Source: Nematopogon swammerdamellus (lineage: Eukaryota; Arthropoda; Insecta; Lepidoptera; Adelidae). Taken from it: 64,000 nucleotides of DNA. Position 1 is the stretch's first letter, and each line of letters begins with the position of its first letter. The notes under the pieces were generated by a model. That model did not search any database, was not told the DNA's origin, and saw only the letters and a program-made list of their open reading frames with translations. Below are positions 31,813-42,600 of the stretch, one piece after another. The translations under genes and the position numbers were made by a program. The DNA is taken from positions 9,945,741-10,009,740 of the forward strand of contig OX336348.1 in assembly GCA_946902875.1 (NCBI GenBank), written 5' to 3'.

Positions 31813-31990
31813 TTATTTGTACATGAAGTCCACTCTTCGTTCCACAGACAAGAAATTTTCGATGACTCGATCGTGAAAATATTCTTTCTTCCTCAATTTT
31901 GTTAGCAACTCCTTTTCCGCAGATAAGAGTGCCAAATTACTGAGTCTCTCTTGTCCTTGAGTGCCCCGTAGATAGCTCGGTAGGAGTTTG
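31813..31990 (-). pseudogene. hAT transposase C-terminal (dimerisation) fragment
   Basis: The minus-strand frame contains GQERLSNLALLSAEKELL and then VIENFLSVERRVDFMYK before a stop at 31813. The RLSNLALLSxE block is the dimerisation segment at the end of hAT transposases and the related ZMYM1-like proteins. The upstream part is interrupted at 32008 by an RTE insertion and is not recognised beyond it. It may be a fossil hAT or a captured ZMYM1-like exon. Confidence 0.5.
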
Positions 31991-32019
31991 ACATTATAAT
32001 TACCAATAAATCACTTTAA

Positions 32020-32140
32020 AAAAGGTAGCCGGGAGTGGATGGATGAGAAGAGCGGAAGACCGCGTGTGGTGGCGTGCCTTGGGAGAGGCCTATGTCCAGC
32101 AGTGGACCGATACAGGCTGATGATGATGATGATGATGATG
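32020..32140 (+). mobile_element. RTE-type LINE 3' end with (GAT)n tail
   Basis: 121 bp encoding the end of ORF2 (RAEDRVWWRALGEAYVQQWT, then stop) and a (TGA/GAT)n tail. It is flanked by a 12-bp duplication AAATCACTTTAA (32008-32019 and 32141-32152), direct evidence of a target-primed, 5'-truncated insertion. Confidence 0.85.
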
Positions 32141-32229
32141 AAATCACTTTAATTTAACAAAACTGCACAGGATTCATCCATACAAAGTCCATACCTATAT
32201 AACGGAATATATGCAGCTATCAACTCGCG

Positions 32230-32420
32230 AGCCCAATGCGCACACACACGCGCACACAACACACCTAGCCTAGCTCGCTCGCTAGTCGCATCGCATCGCA
32301 CGTCGCACAGCACAAACAAGAATGAATACTCGTCGTGTGGTCGCAGCACGCACACCACACACCCACACACGCAACACACACACCTAGCTCGCTCGCTAGT
32401 CGCTCTACTCACTCGCTACC
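32230..32420. repeat. CA-rich imperfect repeats with CTAGCTCGCTCGCTAGTCGC twice
   Basis: CACACACGCGCACACA-type runs with a duplicated CTAGCTCGCTCGCTAGTCGC (about 32272 and 32384). No gene. Confidence 0.7.
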
Positions 32421-32935
32421 GCGTCACTAAATGCACTCCCCGCTGCGCCAACTCGAAAGGCTGAGCAGCGGGTCCGCGCGGGACGGGGGGACATTCGGCC
32501 GCTTCCGCCTTGTATGGAATACGATGGCGCTTCAAAATGTAGCCAACCGGCCAATTAATGCCTTGATGTGTCGTCATTCGTCGTCGCCCGCGTTTGACGC
32601 GCGCGAAATTTCAAATTATGTAACGGGTACGGGATTGACGTTTTATCTTATTAATCGTGGGTTATATTATATGATATAATATAACTCCGATATTTTTTCA
32701 CATTTATTCACACACATTCATTTTATTTGGTTTGGCGGCGCCAACCTCGCCAACTGAAAGGAGTCGCCACTGTTGTAGGGGAAACGATGCCACATGTCGC
32801 GCAGTGGCATCGTTTCCCAGATAAAAAAAATAATAATGTGGCAAGTTATTGCAATTAACTTTTACTATTGATGTAATTAAATCGAGAAAACCTCAATTTT
32901 TGAGGCTAAATTCACTGGGGACGAATGGTGTATTT
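32421..32935. other. No gene; small hairpin at 32780-32818
   Basis: GGGAAACGATGCCAC (about 32780) and GTGGCATCGTTTCCC (about 32804) form a 15-bp-arm hairpin with a short loop. The rest shows no coding signal; an 82-codon frame at 32431 has no domain. Confidence 0.5.
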
Positions 32936-33995
32936 TTAGGGTTCCGTAGTCAACAAGGAACCCTTATAGTTTCGCCATGTCCGTCCGTCTGTCTGTCTGT
33001 CCGTCTGTCCGCGGCTTAGCTCAGAGCCCCTTAGTACTAGAAAGTTGTAAGTTGGTATGGGTATACACATTTATAACGCCGACAAAGTGGTAATTTTTTT
33101 TTTTTATGTAATCCGTTATGGGTGGCTGAGTCAGAGGGGCCTAAGCACATGCTCTGACTAGCCAATATCACCTCCGAGAAGGTAGGTGCCATACCGGAGA
33201 CTTCCCTGGATTGTTGGCTATACTGGACTAGAGGAGAACACAACCGAGGTTGCTATGCGGCCATCTTACATCCAATACGGTGGTATCAACCCAGTCGGCC
33301 ACAATTAGAGCCTACCACCTAGTAAGGGGCAAGGGAAGGAACCTACAGTTTTACACCGGTTCCGAACGGTGAAGCAGCAGGTGTAGGTATGCACATAAAT
33401 TTTTTCGTCAGAAAAAACTCATTGGTACACGCCGACCGGATTCGAACCTCGGACCTCCCGCATGAGAAGCCGATGCTCAAACCACTCGGCCACCCGCCGC
33501 TTGAAAATAAAAATTTTGAAATAATTTTTTTTAGGGTACCAGCCCTACACGTAAAGTGGAGATGAATTTTTTTTTTCACGTCTACCCCATCGTGTGGGGT
33601 GTCGTTGGATAGGTCTTTGGATAGTAAAGTAATATTTCAGGTTTGTAAAAGGCATTTTTCGATTTAGGGATCCGTTTCCGTTTTCCTTTTAAGTGCTAAT
33701 TTTTGTTAGAGTCAAGTGTCCCCACCCCCTGCCAGCTAAACGGTTGTTATTAGATATGTGAAAAAATTCACAGCAGTAGTATATATATCGAAATTAAAAG
33801 GAAAACTATCACAGCTAAGTAGGCTGTACAGGTTGACGAGTAATAGTCGACCAACTTATAAAATGTACGGACGACAGCATCATTTCACTGTTGAAGAACA
33901 TTTTCAAATTAACATTCATTTATTTCCCCTACAAAATTTTACAAATAATGAAATAATTTATTTTGATAGGGTTCCGCAACTACGGAACCCTACAC
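32936..33995. mobile_element. Element with TAGGGTTCCGTAGT termini
   Basis: The left end TTAGGGTTCCGTAGTC is mirrored by AACTACGGAACCCTA at the right. The left subterminal part has the CCGTCCGTCTGTCTGTCTGT run seen again at about 55140. A family B SINE sits inside at 33093-33502. No transposase was recognised. Confidence 0.6.
33093..33502 (-). mobile_element. SINE family B, full length with tRNA-like head
   Basis: Minus-strand copy from the tail (T run at 33093) to the head at about 33502. The head carries the inverse of GTGGCCGAGTGGT (box A-like) and GGTTCGAATCC (box B). The middle is the core shared with family A. Confidence 0.85.
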
Positions 33996-34019
33996 TGCGC
34001 GTGGCCCGACACACACTTG

Positions 34020-34175
34020 GCCGCTTTTTTTTTAAACTGACACGGTTGGCTACATCGCGTACAACACCCGTTATGTCAGCCCAAAACACCGGGTGAAAGG
34101 TGCAATGTCAGTGCTCCCTTCATTTCATGTCAGCTACACTGAATTGAAGGGAAAACATGAACTGAAAAGATTTCT
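34020..34175 (-). mobile_element. SINE family A tail fragment
   Basis: Inverse of the family A tail: T run at 34026, then AAACTGACACGGTTGGCTAC, CAGCCCAAAACACCGGGTGA and CAGCTACACTGAATTGAAGG. Confidence 0.7.
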
Positions 34176-34389
34176 AAAAAATCATCAATTTAGTTTACAT
34201 ACATAGTGTCTACAAACGCAGTATGTCATAAAACTATGTAACTTACCTACTCCATGGCCTGACCATCCCTTACAGATGCATTATTAGTATTGTACTTACC
34301 TAATTTATCGCTTTAATCGCGTACATGCAATAGTAGGGTTCTTATTTAGTAACAACTAAAACCATCCATAAAAATTTATCGACATTGCA

Positions 34390-34728
34390 CGGCGGATGGA
34401 GTTTTTTTTTATGGAAACAAACACGGTTGGCTACATCACCTACAACATCCGTGATGTCAGCCCATAACACCGGATGAACTTGGTACCACGTCGTCAGTGC
34501 TTCCCTTCGGTCGTGCCGGCTACACTGAACTGGACGGAAAACACAAACCATTTACATAGCCGTTTCGACCGACCTTTCAGTCAGTGCGGTGGTATCAACC
34601 CGGGCGGGTTAAACCCTACCACCTAGTAATATAAGATGGAAATATATATCCCTTTGTCTCCTTTAACGACATACACGGGGAGAGATGCAGTGGGGCTATT
34701 CCTTTAAAGTACCGGCCCCACACGGTAC
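34390..34728 (-). mobile_element. SINE family A with head 2
   Basis: T run at 34393, tail, core (CAACCCGGGCGGGTTAAACCC, CTACCACCTAGTAAT) and head 2 (GCCCCACACGGTA ending 34728), all in inverse orientation. It is essentially full length for the head-2 form. Confidence 0.8.
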
Positions 34729-34917
34729 AAAGCGTAATTTAAACATGAACGTCTCGTTGTGTAGTAGTGTGCGTGCCGAAAGCGTGTTAGTTTGAGTAAA
34801 TGGTGACAGCGGTTTTGTATCGAATGAAAAAATAATTCGTTTCTATACGTCGGGTGAGACTGGTCTGGTGCAAAGCTCCTAGAGGTAAGCGATATTTTTC
34901 TCGAAAAAAATAAGTAA

Positions 34918-35793
34918 CTGTACTCCGTTCATCCTAGGAACTAATGCCGAGCGGTTTCTCGCTCTCGCAACGGTTATTATTACTCTTCTTTACACAGGAC
35001 ACAAGGTTGTGTTTGTGAGATCTTAAAACCATAACGGCGCGTGCGCCGCTGCGAGTCCTTCATCGCAGAAGAGTTTTGCTGCAGCTGTGACGGAAGGCAC
35101 TATGCGAGTTTTCTCCCCAAATAGAGATTATTAACCTGTTTTGGAGGTTTAAAAAAAATAACCAGGGTTTAACCCTAACCTAATGTTGAGGCGGTGCACG
35201 TCGTTTTTGTTAAACTCCCATAGTGCAGTTTGGCTGCTACCAAAGCAGCAGCGTCAAAGCTCTCCTGCGATGAAGGAATCGTGCTGCGCCTGGAGTTAGT
35301 TTTGCGTTTTTATTCTGAGAAGGTTTCAGGTAGCCAGGTGCAGTCGCCCGGCCGACGGTCAGTCGACACATTAATCAGTAGCCTTTCCTACGCGTCATAA
35401 TAATAACGTATTAATTATTTTGCATATTTTCACGTGTTGTTTTGAAGTTTTGTATATTATTTGTGTCGGTGGGTTAACTAATCCACCTACAATAGAACGA
35501 ACAGCTGAAGTAAGTAGATTAGGCACAAAATTTAAATAATATATAATTTTAATATTAAATAATTTACAGTGAAAATATAAATATTTAACTTGATTCCAAG
35601 CAAAAATAAAAATAAACAGGTTTATTGCAAAATGTTTATTCATCAAATAAATAAACAATAATTCAATAATTTTTTTTTATTAAACTATATTCATAACCTC
35701 AGTTCACAGTCACTTGAATCACCCTTTGCGAGAGTGAGAAGTACAGAGAAAGAGAAACCGCTCGGCATTAGTTGCTATGATGAACGGAGTGTA
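34918..35793. mobile_element. TIR element with an inner hairpin
   Basis: The left segment ACTCCGTTCATCCTAGGAAC, then GCCGAGCGGTTTCTCGCTCT (34922-34970), is inverted at 35725-35787. Inside, 35036-35290 is an imperfect hairpin (CTTCATCGCAG at about 35060, CTGCGATGAAGG at about 35266). No coding sequence was identified. Confidence 0.65.
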
Positions 35794-36305
35794 ATGGCGA
35801 CGTCGAAGGCGGAGCTACGTATAGTTAAACCATATACTTTCTCAAAGAAAGTAACTAAGGGCGAGGTCGAAGTTCAGTTCAGGTATACATGATAATCCAT
35901 CTCAAATAAAGTAAGTTAGGGCGCTGCGGAACGCCGAGCTGCGTTCGCATAAACGATAATATTCCATCTAAGATAGCAAGTCATTAAAGGTTAGGCACGA
36001 GAGCGGGAGAAGGTTTATCGTTTATCTAAACGCAGCTCGCTTTTATTTACCGGCGTCGCCCTTATTTTCTTACTTTCATCGAGAAGAATATCGTTAACTT
36101 GACCGACGCTCGGCTTTCGGCCTCGCCCTTAGTTACTCACTTTCATGGAGAAGAACATCGTTAACATGAACGTAGCTCGGCCTACGGCTTCGCCCATAGT
36201 TACTTACTTTCATCAAGAAGAATATCGTTGACTTAAACGAAGCTCGGCCTTCGGCCTCGCCATTAGTTACTTACTTTATTCGAGAAGCTTTATCATTTAC
36301 CCGAC
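35794..36305. mobile_element. Foldback element FB-4, degenerate
   Basis: Forward units (AAAGAAAGTAACTAAGGGCGAGG, about 35835) then inverse units (GGCCTCGCCCTTAGTTACT, about 36118-36280) of the FB-1 to FB-3 type, more diverged. The termini are not clear. Confidence 0.7.
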
Positions 36306-36461
36306 TGCCTGACTGCACCTACATCGCAGATCCGGTAATGTCGGCTCGCAACAACACCCTTGCATATTCACTTATACGAGTAATCAACTCAATTAAGTAC
36401 CTACTCAAGTAAAATACTGCACTATACAATGCACGAGGCAAAGCGTAGAATAAAATATAAG

Positions 36462-36750
36462 CCCATATATTTCCCACCAAGTACAGTCTCGGGTCCTTCA
36501 AGAGCGGCGTGAGCAGGCATCTGTCAGGCCGGCGCGGCATTCTCAACCTCCGCATATCCTTGTCCGCATACGACCGAATTCCCATGGACGTCGTTAGACA
36601 CGGGGTGTGGCTCGGCGCCATATGCTTACCCCGATTGTCGAAATACACCGTGATGGTATGATATGTGTGATGTAAGGTTATATAATATGGAGTTACCTGT
36701 ATCGACGTTCATGATTGTATAACAGAGCAGCGGCGATATCATCACAACAA
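36462..36750 (+). pseudogene. LINE 3' end, diverged copy of the 31021 family
   Basis: CCCATATATTTCCCACCAAG, then TACAGTCTCGGG, AGCGGCGTGA and CATGGACGTCGTTAGACAC run parallel to 31310-31435. The frame is broken. Only the last part of ORF2 and the UTR remain. Confidence 0.6.
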
Positions 36751-37667
36751 ATACCAGGACTGTGAAAGAACTCATTCCTCAAGCGAGTCGTTGTCGAGTC
36801 GAGTTGTTCGAGTCTCAAATGGATCGTTTTATTCCTGGTAGTTACACTGTAAATTTTGTAAATTAACAACTGTCAATACAAATGGCAATATGATAGGTAT
36901 CAAAAATAAATTGACAAATTGCCAAAGAGCAAAGAACGGTCACACCAATTTATGGTGTCAGTGGCCAGTGTAGAACTTAGTTTTTATCAAAGAAAACATC
37001 TCGATAGTGTATCAATGTAAGTGAACTACTACCGCCGCACTGTTTGGTTTGGTTTCGTGATGAAACTTCCGTGATGATCGTTCTCCGTGTGCGTTCGTGT
37101 TCGAAAAATGATTATATATTTTTTAACCCTGATGTATGTTAAGCCTGAATCTGGCCGTGAGAGGGAGGGAGGGTCAGGGTGTGCACGCTTTTGTCAGGCC
37201 ACTTGTACTCTATGAAACTTGTGCGCGCTAATTACCTACCGCCCAGCGGGCCGCCACCGCACCGGCACCGAATATATATTACTAGCGACCCATTCTTCAG
37301 TGGGCAGCCGACTAGAGCATGTCAATCACTAAAATTTTGAGCACCTGGGTCGATGGCCCCCTTTTATGAAGTGATCGGGTGTTACTGACCGGGTGTAAAC
37401 ACCCGATCACTGCGATCGACCGAACGAAAGTTTCAGCGCCTGCCTACTAGGTAGCTTAGCTATCTATACTCTATTTCGTGAGAAAAGCCAGTACTAGAAC
37501 GGTAATAACAATGCGCAGTGAAGTCCGCGTCACGTGAAATTATTACTCCTGAATCAGTCAGCCGCGCGCGGCCGTGTGTAGTGCACGCGCCTCTCGCTTG
37601 CTTTGTTTACACTCTCTGACGTAAGTTTTTACTACCTACGATAACCAATAATTACCAGTGACTAAAC
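36751..37667. other. About 900 bp, no gene; GC-rich from 37200
   Basis: The hairpin AGTGATCGGGTGTT / AACACCCGATCACT lies at about 37359-37402. GC- and CpG-rich patches at 37230-37280 and 37555-37600 precede the ATG at 37668 and could be a promoter or 5' UTR; this is inference only. Confidence 0.35.
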
Positions 37668-37975
37668 ATGTCTATCATGTCTGAAATATTGACTGCACGT
37701 CTTGACAAACTAGAAAAGACCCTAGAGCATATGTGTACGGGCAATTCTACACTGACAGCAATGATCGGAGCACAAAGTGACCTGATCAACAATCAGGCTA
37801 AACTACTTCTACAAGTGATGGAACGCCTCGATGCAGTTAATAAAACTATATCTGGACCAATATCATCCCGCTTGAGAAGCAAAGCCATACCTTGTGAATT
37901 TCATGAGCTGCATCCACAGCCAGCAGCGGTCATCAGTGAGGTGCGTCTCGTTTCTCCAGCCCGTGTCAAAAAAAG
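37668..37975 (+). CDS. Unrecognised coiled-coil protein start, truncated
   Basis: From ATG at 37668 about 100 codons are open: MSIMSEILTARLDKLEKTLE, then NNQAKLLLQVMERLDAVN, with heptad-like spacing of L, I and M. A basic segment follows. The frame then runs into the TTTGACT-type tail of a minus-strand LINE (37966 on), so the native C-terminus is lost. It could be the first exon of a host gene, given the GC-rich sequence upstream, or an ORF1/Gag-like N-terminus of another retroelement. No domain was recognised. Confidence 0.35.
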
Positions 37976-38094
37976 TCAAAAGTCAAAAGTCAAAGTCAAA
38001 AGTCAAAAACATTTATTTGTAAATATGATTGCTCACATTCAATTGGTCACATTCAAATTCACATCGTCAGTAAAATTCCCGCAATAATAATTTG
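37966..38094 (-). mobile_element. LINE 3' UTR end with TTTGACT-type tail
   Basis: On the minus strand the sequence ends in AAATGTTTTTGAC and (TTTTGAC)n at about 38010-37966. The BEL element inserted at 38094/44958 separates it from the LINE body at 44958-46793, on the same strand. Confidence 0.55.
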
Positions 38095-38244
38095 TGTTTC
38101 GGCCGCCGCCACCGCTGCCGGCCACAGAGTAAGAACCGAATCTGTCAAAAAGGAATCGATACAGGCTCATAATTGTGTTTCGTTACATACAAGATTAAAG
38201 GCTATATCCTGCATGGAATCTGTGTTTTCTTCGCCGTTTGAACA
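38095..38244 (+). repeat. BEL-1 5' LTR
   Basis: Starts TGTTTCGGCCGCCGCCACCG and ends CGCCGTTTGAACA. TG...CA ends. Short for the family. It must contain the promoter. Confidence 0.95.
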
Positions 38245-38262
38245 TGGTCCTTCGAGCCGGAT
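38245..38262 (+). promoter_or_regulatory. BEL-1 primer-binding site
   Basis: TGGTCCTTCGAGCCGGAT starts at the first base after the LTR. BEL-2 has the same TGGTCCTTCGAG at 57504, so the two probably use the same tRNA primer; the tRNA was not identified. Confidence 0.8.
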
Positions 38263-39609
38263 GTTATACGTGAAGAATCAGCGGTATTAGCAAGTCGGCC
38301 AGATTCCATCCCAAACTACACGAACACAACGAGTTGGTTGACGGTTGCCATAACAACCTAAGAGGATAAAATGAAAACCATATGAAAACGTGATTAGAAA
38401 CAAGAAGATAGCTACATGGTTTCGTTTCACAATACCTACGTGAAAAACAGAGAAGGAGAAATATTAACAATATCAATGCAAGCACCAACGTACCATAAGT
38501 AACTTGGAAACTGGGAATGAATATATTAGCGAATCTACGCATTTACTACTGCGCATCCACGGCGGACATCCACCAGCAGGATCTATTCATCCAATCTCAA
38601 GAGTACAGAACATTTTTTTCAGAATTTCCATAACACCTACCTAAGTATATCTGATACCTATATCGGAAATTTAAGTTCAAGCCTACTTCTTTATTCATAC
38701 GTTTGCGCAAGAACAGTAGGTAGGTATTGTATTTGTGGAGAAAAAATGTAAAGTGGTACACTTACTTGCATAAGTACTTCGTGTTTTCCGAGAGAACACA
38801 GTTTTCTCACGACACATGTCGATCACTTACTGTTTGAATTGGTAGGTAATTGTCTATATTATCTTGTTATTACGTGTTTCAGCATATAGGACGATTACCT
38901 AATCTATGTACCTATTGAGTTGGTAAAAATATAATTTGCAGTTAATTGGCTATACAGATTGGCTGTGTGAATCTGTAACAGGCAGGCAGGCAGACAGGAC
39001 CTGCCTTCTTATCCGTAGGTACCTACTCGTAAGTACCGGGGTATTTGTGATTTGATTATCATCATAATTTGCTAATTTGTATAGGTACTCATATACTAAA
39101 TTGAGTGTTTGATGCAATCCTACATGTAAGTAAAATAACTTAGTTTCAACCTACTTGAAAATTGTGTTATTGTGCATCATACATAGAACAGTATCTACCT
39201 ACTTTGTTCATATTACAGATACTTATTAAGATTTTTGCAGCTTTGATTTGAGAGTAATGAATAAATATTATACCTACAGATATATAGGCACTCCACTCGG
39301 TCACAGATTAAGCAACAACAAGTAGTTACTCGGTATACCGTATAGTATAAGTTGTTCTACTTGCTATTGAATTGTCAATTACATTTCACCATCTGTCATA
39401 CATTCAATTTATTTTTACAATGCATTACGTATTTATGAATTTATTTTGATGAATTATGAATTGGCAGTGCGATACGATATTGTGAGTTTAACTTTAGTTG
39501 ATGGAATTGATGATGATTACAAAATATAGTTGTGCTATTTGTTATACCTACCAACATCAACACTAATCAAAGACTCAATGATGTAGATATGTAGAAGGGC
39601 TAACGAATC
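38263..39609 (+). other. BEL-1 untranslated leader
   Basis: About 1.35 kb between primer site and the Gag-Pol ATG, AT-rich with scattered short frames. A 92-codon minus-strand frame (38264-38542) has no recognised domain. It is long for an LTR element and presumably contains packaging signals. Confidence 0.6.
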
Positions 39610-42600
39610 ATGTCTATCAAAGAATTGGTAAAAAAGCGTGGCACATACAAGGGCCAACTTACGTTATTCAGTAATCATGTAGTAGCAATATCCGATGTAC
39701 CATCACTGACACCTGAACAGACAAGCGAATTACAGCTGAGAATATTGAAAATTGAAAGCGTGTTTTCTAAGTACGATGAAATCCAAACAGAAATAGAATG
39801 CTTATCCGACGAGGACGATGTCGCCGTTCAGGTGAGAGAGAGAGGTGAGTTTGAAAGTAAATACTTCAAGATTCTGGCGACGGCAAAGGTACTGTTCGAG
39901 CGCAATCATGGTTCAGTTTCCAATTCCAAAACTGGGTCGACTTCTAAGTCAAACGAAATACATATAAATAACGACAATATAACTATCAAGTTTCCTACAA
40001 TAGCAATACCGAAATTTAGCGGCGCTTATGATTCGTGGCTCGAATATCACGATACGTTCAAGAGTTTGATTCACGATAACGAATCCATAAGTAACATCAG
40101 TAAATTCCATTACCTGCGAGCATCTCTTGAAGGACGCGCTGCTTTGGTAATAAACTCTCTCGAATTTTCTTCGGACAACTATACCGTAGCTTGGAATTTG
40201 TTACATGATAGGTATGACAATAAGAGAGCTCTAGTACACAATCATGTATCGGCTTTGTTTAACATAGATCCAGTTAAGAAGGAAACTTCAGGTGATATTC
40301 GTCGAATTATAGATCAGATGAACAAAAACATTCGTGCACTAAATACTTTGAATGAACCTACCCAACACTGGGACACACTCCTGGTGCACATGGTGGTAAA
40401 TAAATTAGATGCAAAAACCACACGAGGCTGGGAGGAGCATAGATCCAGCAATAAAGACGTTACTCTAAATACACTTACAACTTTTTTAAGAAATCGGGCA
40501 GACGTGTTGGAGACCCTGGAATCAAATAGCCATGAAAACGACAGAGTGAATGAGAGCAAAGGATCGAAATTCAAAGGTCTTGTATCCGTCGACGCTGCAA
40601 ACTCCAGTCCTCGATCGGTCGTGAGTGTATGTCCCAAGTGTCAAGAAGATCATCATTTAGTACGGTGTCCTGAGTTTTTGAGTTTGACAAATGAAGAAAG
40701 GTCTAAGGAAGTATCTAATCACAGATTGTGTTACAACTGTTTGCGACCAGGGCATTATATAAGACAGTGTAGAAGTTCCAGTTGCAGAATATGTAGAAGA
40801 CGGCATCATTCTATCTTGCACGTTGATCAAGAGGAAGCAAAGGAAATGACTACACAAGAGTGTAGTCTCTCAGCGAATTCAGGAGAAGGATCAGCAATTT
40901 TGTCGACTGCACTGGTAAACATTTGGGATAAGAACAATAAAGTACATACAGTTCGTGCTGTCCTTGACTGTGCAGCTACTGCTTGTCTCATTACACAACG
41001 TCTGTGTAAAAGGTTAGGATTATCGACTACGTTTGTGGAAAATTCCGTCACTGGTCTAAATAAATCAATTTCAGCAATTGATAACAAATGCAAAGTACGC
41101 TTATCATCTCTTAATAAGAAATTCAGCACTAACCTATCGTGTTATGTCATTGAATACATAACTTGTGATACTCCATTTACCCCTATTGATCGCACGGAAC
41201 TAAATATTCCTACTAATATCTCGCTCGCTGATCCCATGTTTCACGAACCTGGTCCCATTGACTTGTTATTGGGAAATGATATATTTTGGGATCTAATCAA
41301 GAATGGACATATATCTTTGGGAAAATATAAACTCAGAATGCGGAATACAAAACTGGGATGGATAGTTATACCTCAGTCATATAACTTTAACACTCGTTCA
41401 AAAGGCAAAATAGTGTGCAACATAGCAATTGAAAGTGTACAGAATCAACTAGCAAAATTTTGGGAATTGGAAGAAGTTTCAATCGCGACGACATTTTCAA
41501 AGGATGACATAATGTGTGAAGATCATTTTGTTAATAATACAACTCGGCTCCAGAATGGCAGATTTTGTGTACGAATTCCGCTAAAGCATCCTGAAGATGT
41601 TCTAGGACATTCATACAAGCGAGCAGAGCAATGTTTATTATCTTTAGAGCGTAGATTGCAGCGACAGCCTGCACTGTGGGAAATGTACGTGAAGATTATG
41701 AACGAGTACGAATCACTCGGTCACATGTCGGAACAAGTGGAAAGCGATAATATTACAGGCTATTATATGCCTCATCACGGAGTTCTTCGGGAAAAAAGTA
41801 CGACAACTAAGTTGAGAGTAGTCTTCAATGCAAGTAGCAACACAAGCACCGGTAAGTCTTGCAACGACATTCAGATGGTAGGGCCTGTGATTCAAGACGA
41901 TCTCGCCTCAATACTTTTGCGCTTTAGAACTTACAACATTGTTCTATCTGCAGACATCGAGAAAATGTATAGGCAAACAATGGTCAATGAAAAGGATCGT
42001 CACTTGCAGAAAATTCTTTGGAGAAATAATCCTATGGATCCCTTGAAAGTGTATGAATTAAACACGGTTACCTACGGTACTGCAAGCGCACCCTTTCTTG
42101 CAGTTCGGTGCTTGAAGCAACTTGCTCTCGAATGTGAACAGCCCGATATTGCTCAAATATTAATGCATGATTTTTACGTCGACGACTTATTATCCGGAGG
42201 AGACACATTGGAGCAGGCATTACATATTCGTGCTGCTGTAACAAAGGTGCTAAGTTCTGCTTGCATGAACATTCGTAAGTGGCGGTCGAATGAGCAAAAA
42301 ATCTTACAGCCCAATAACGAGATTCGTCCAGAGGAAGATCTAAACTTGGGGGGTCAGGAAGAGTCAAAAATTCTAGGACTTGGATGGCATAGCATTGCAG
42401 ATGAGTTATTTTTCACGATCGAGATACAACCCGACTCAAATGTAACAAAACGTTCAGTTCTGTCATCCATAGGACGAATATTTGATCCCTTAGGCCTATT
42501 AGTTCCTTGTGTCATTGAATCCAAGATTCGGCTTCAAAAGTTATGGTTACACAAGTTATCATGGGATGAACCAGTTCCACTAGAAGTAAGTAAGACTTGG

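Noticed and set aside
36319..36648. 109-codon minus-strand gene
   Set aside because: It lies opposite a LINE 3' end (36462-36750) and FB-4, with no domain; it is a shadow frame.
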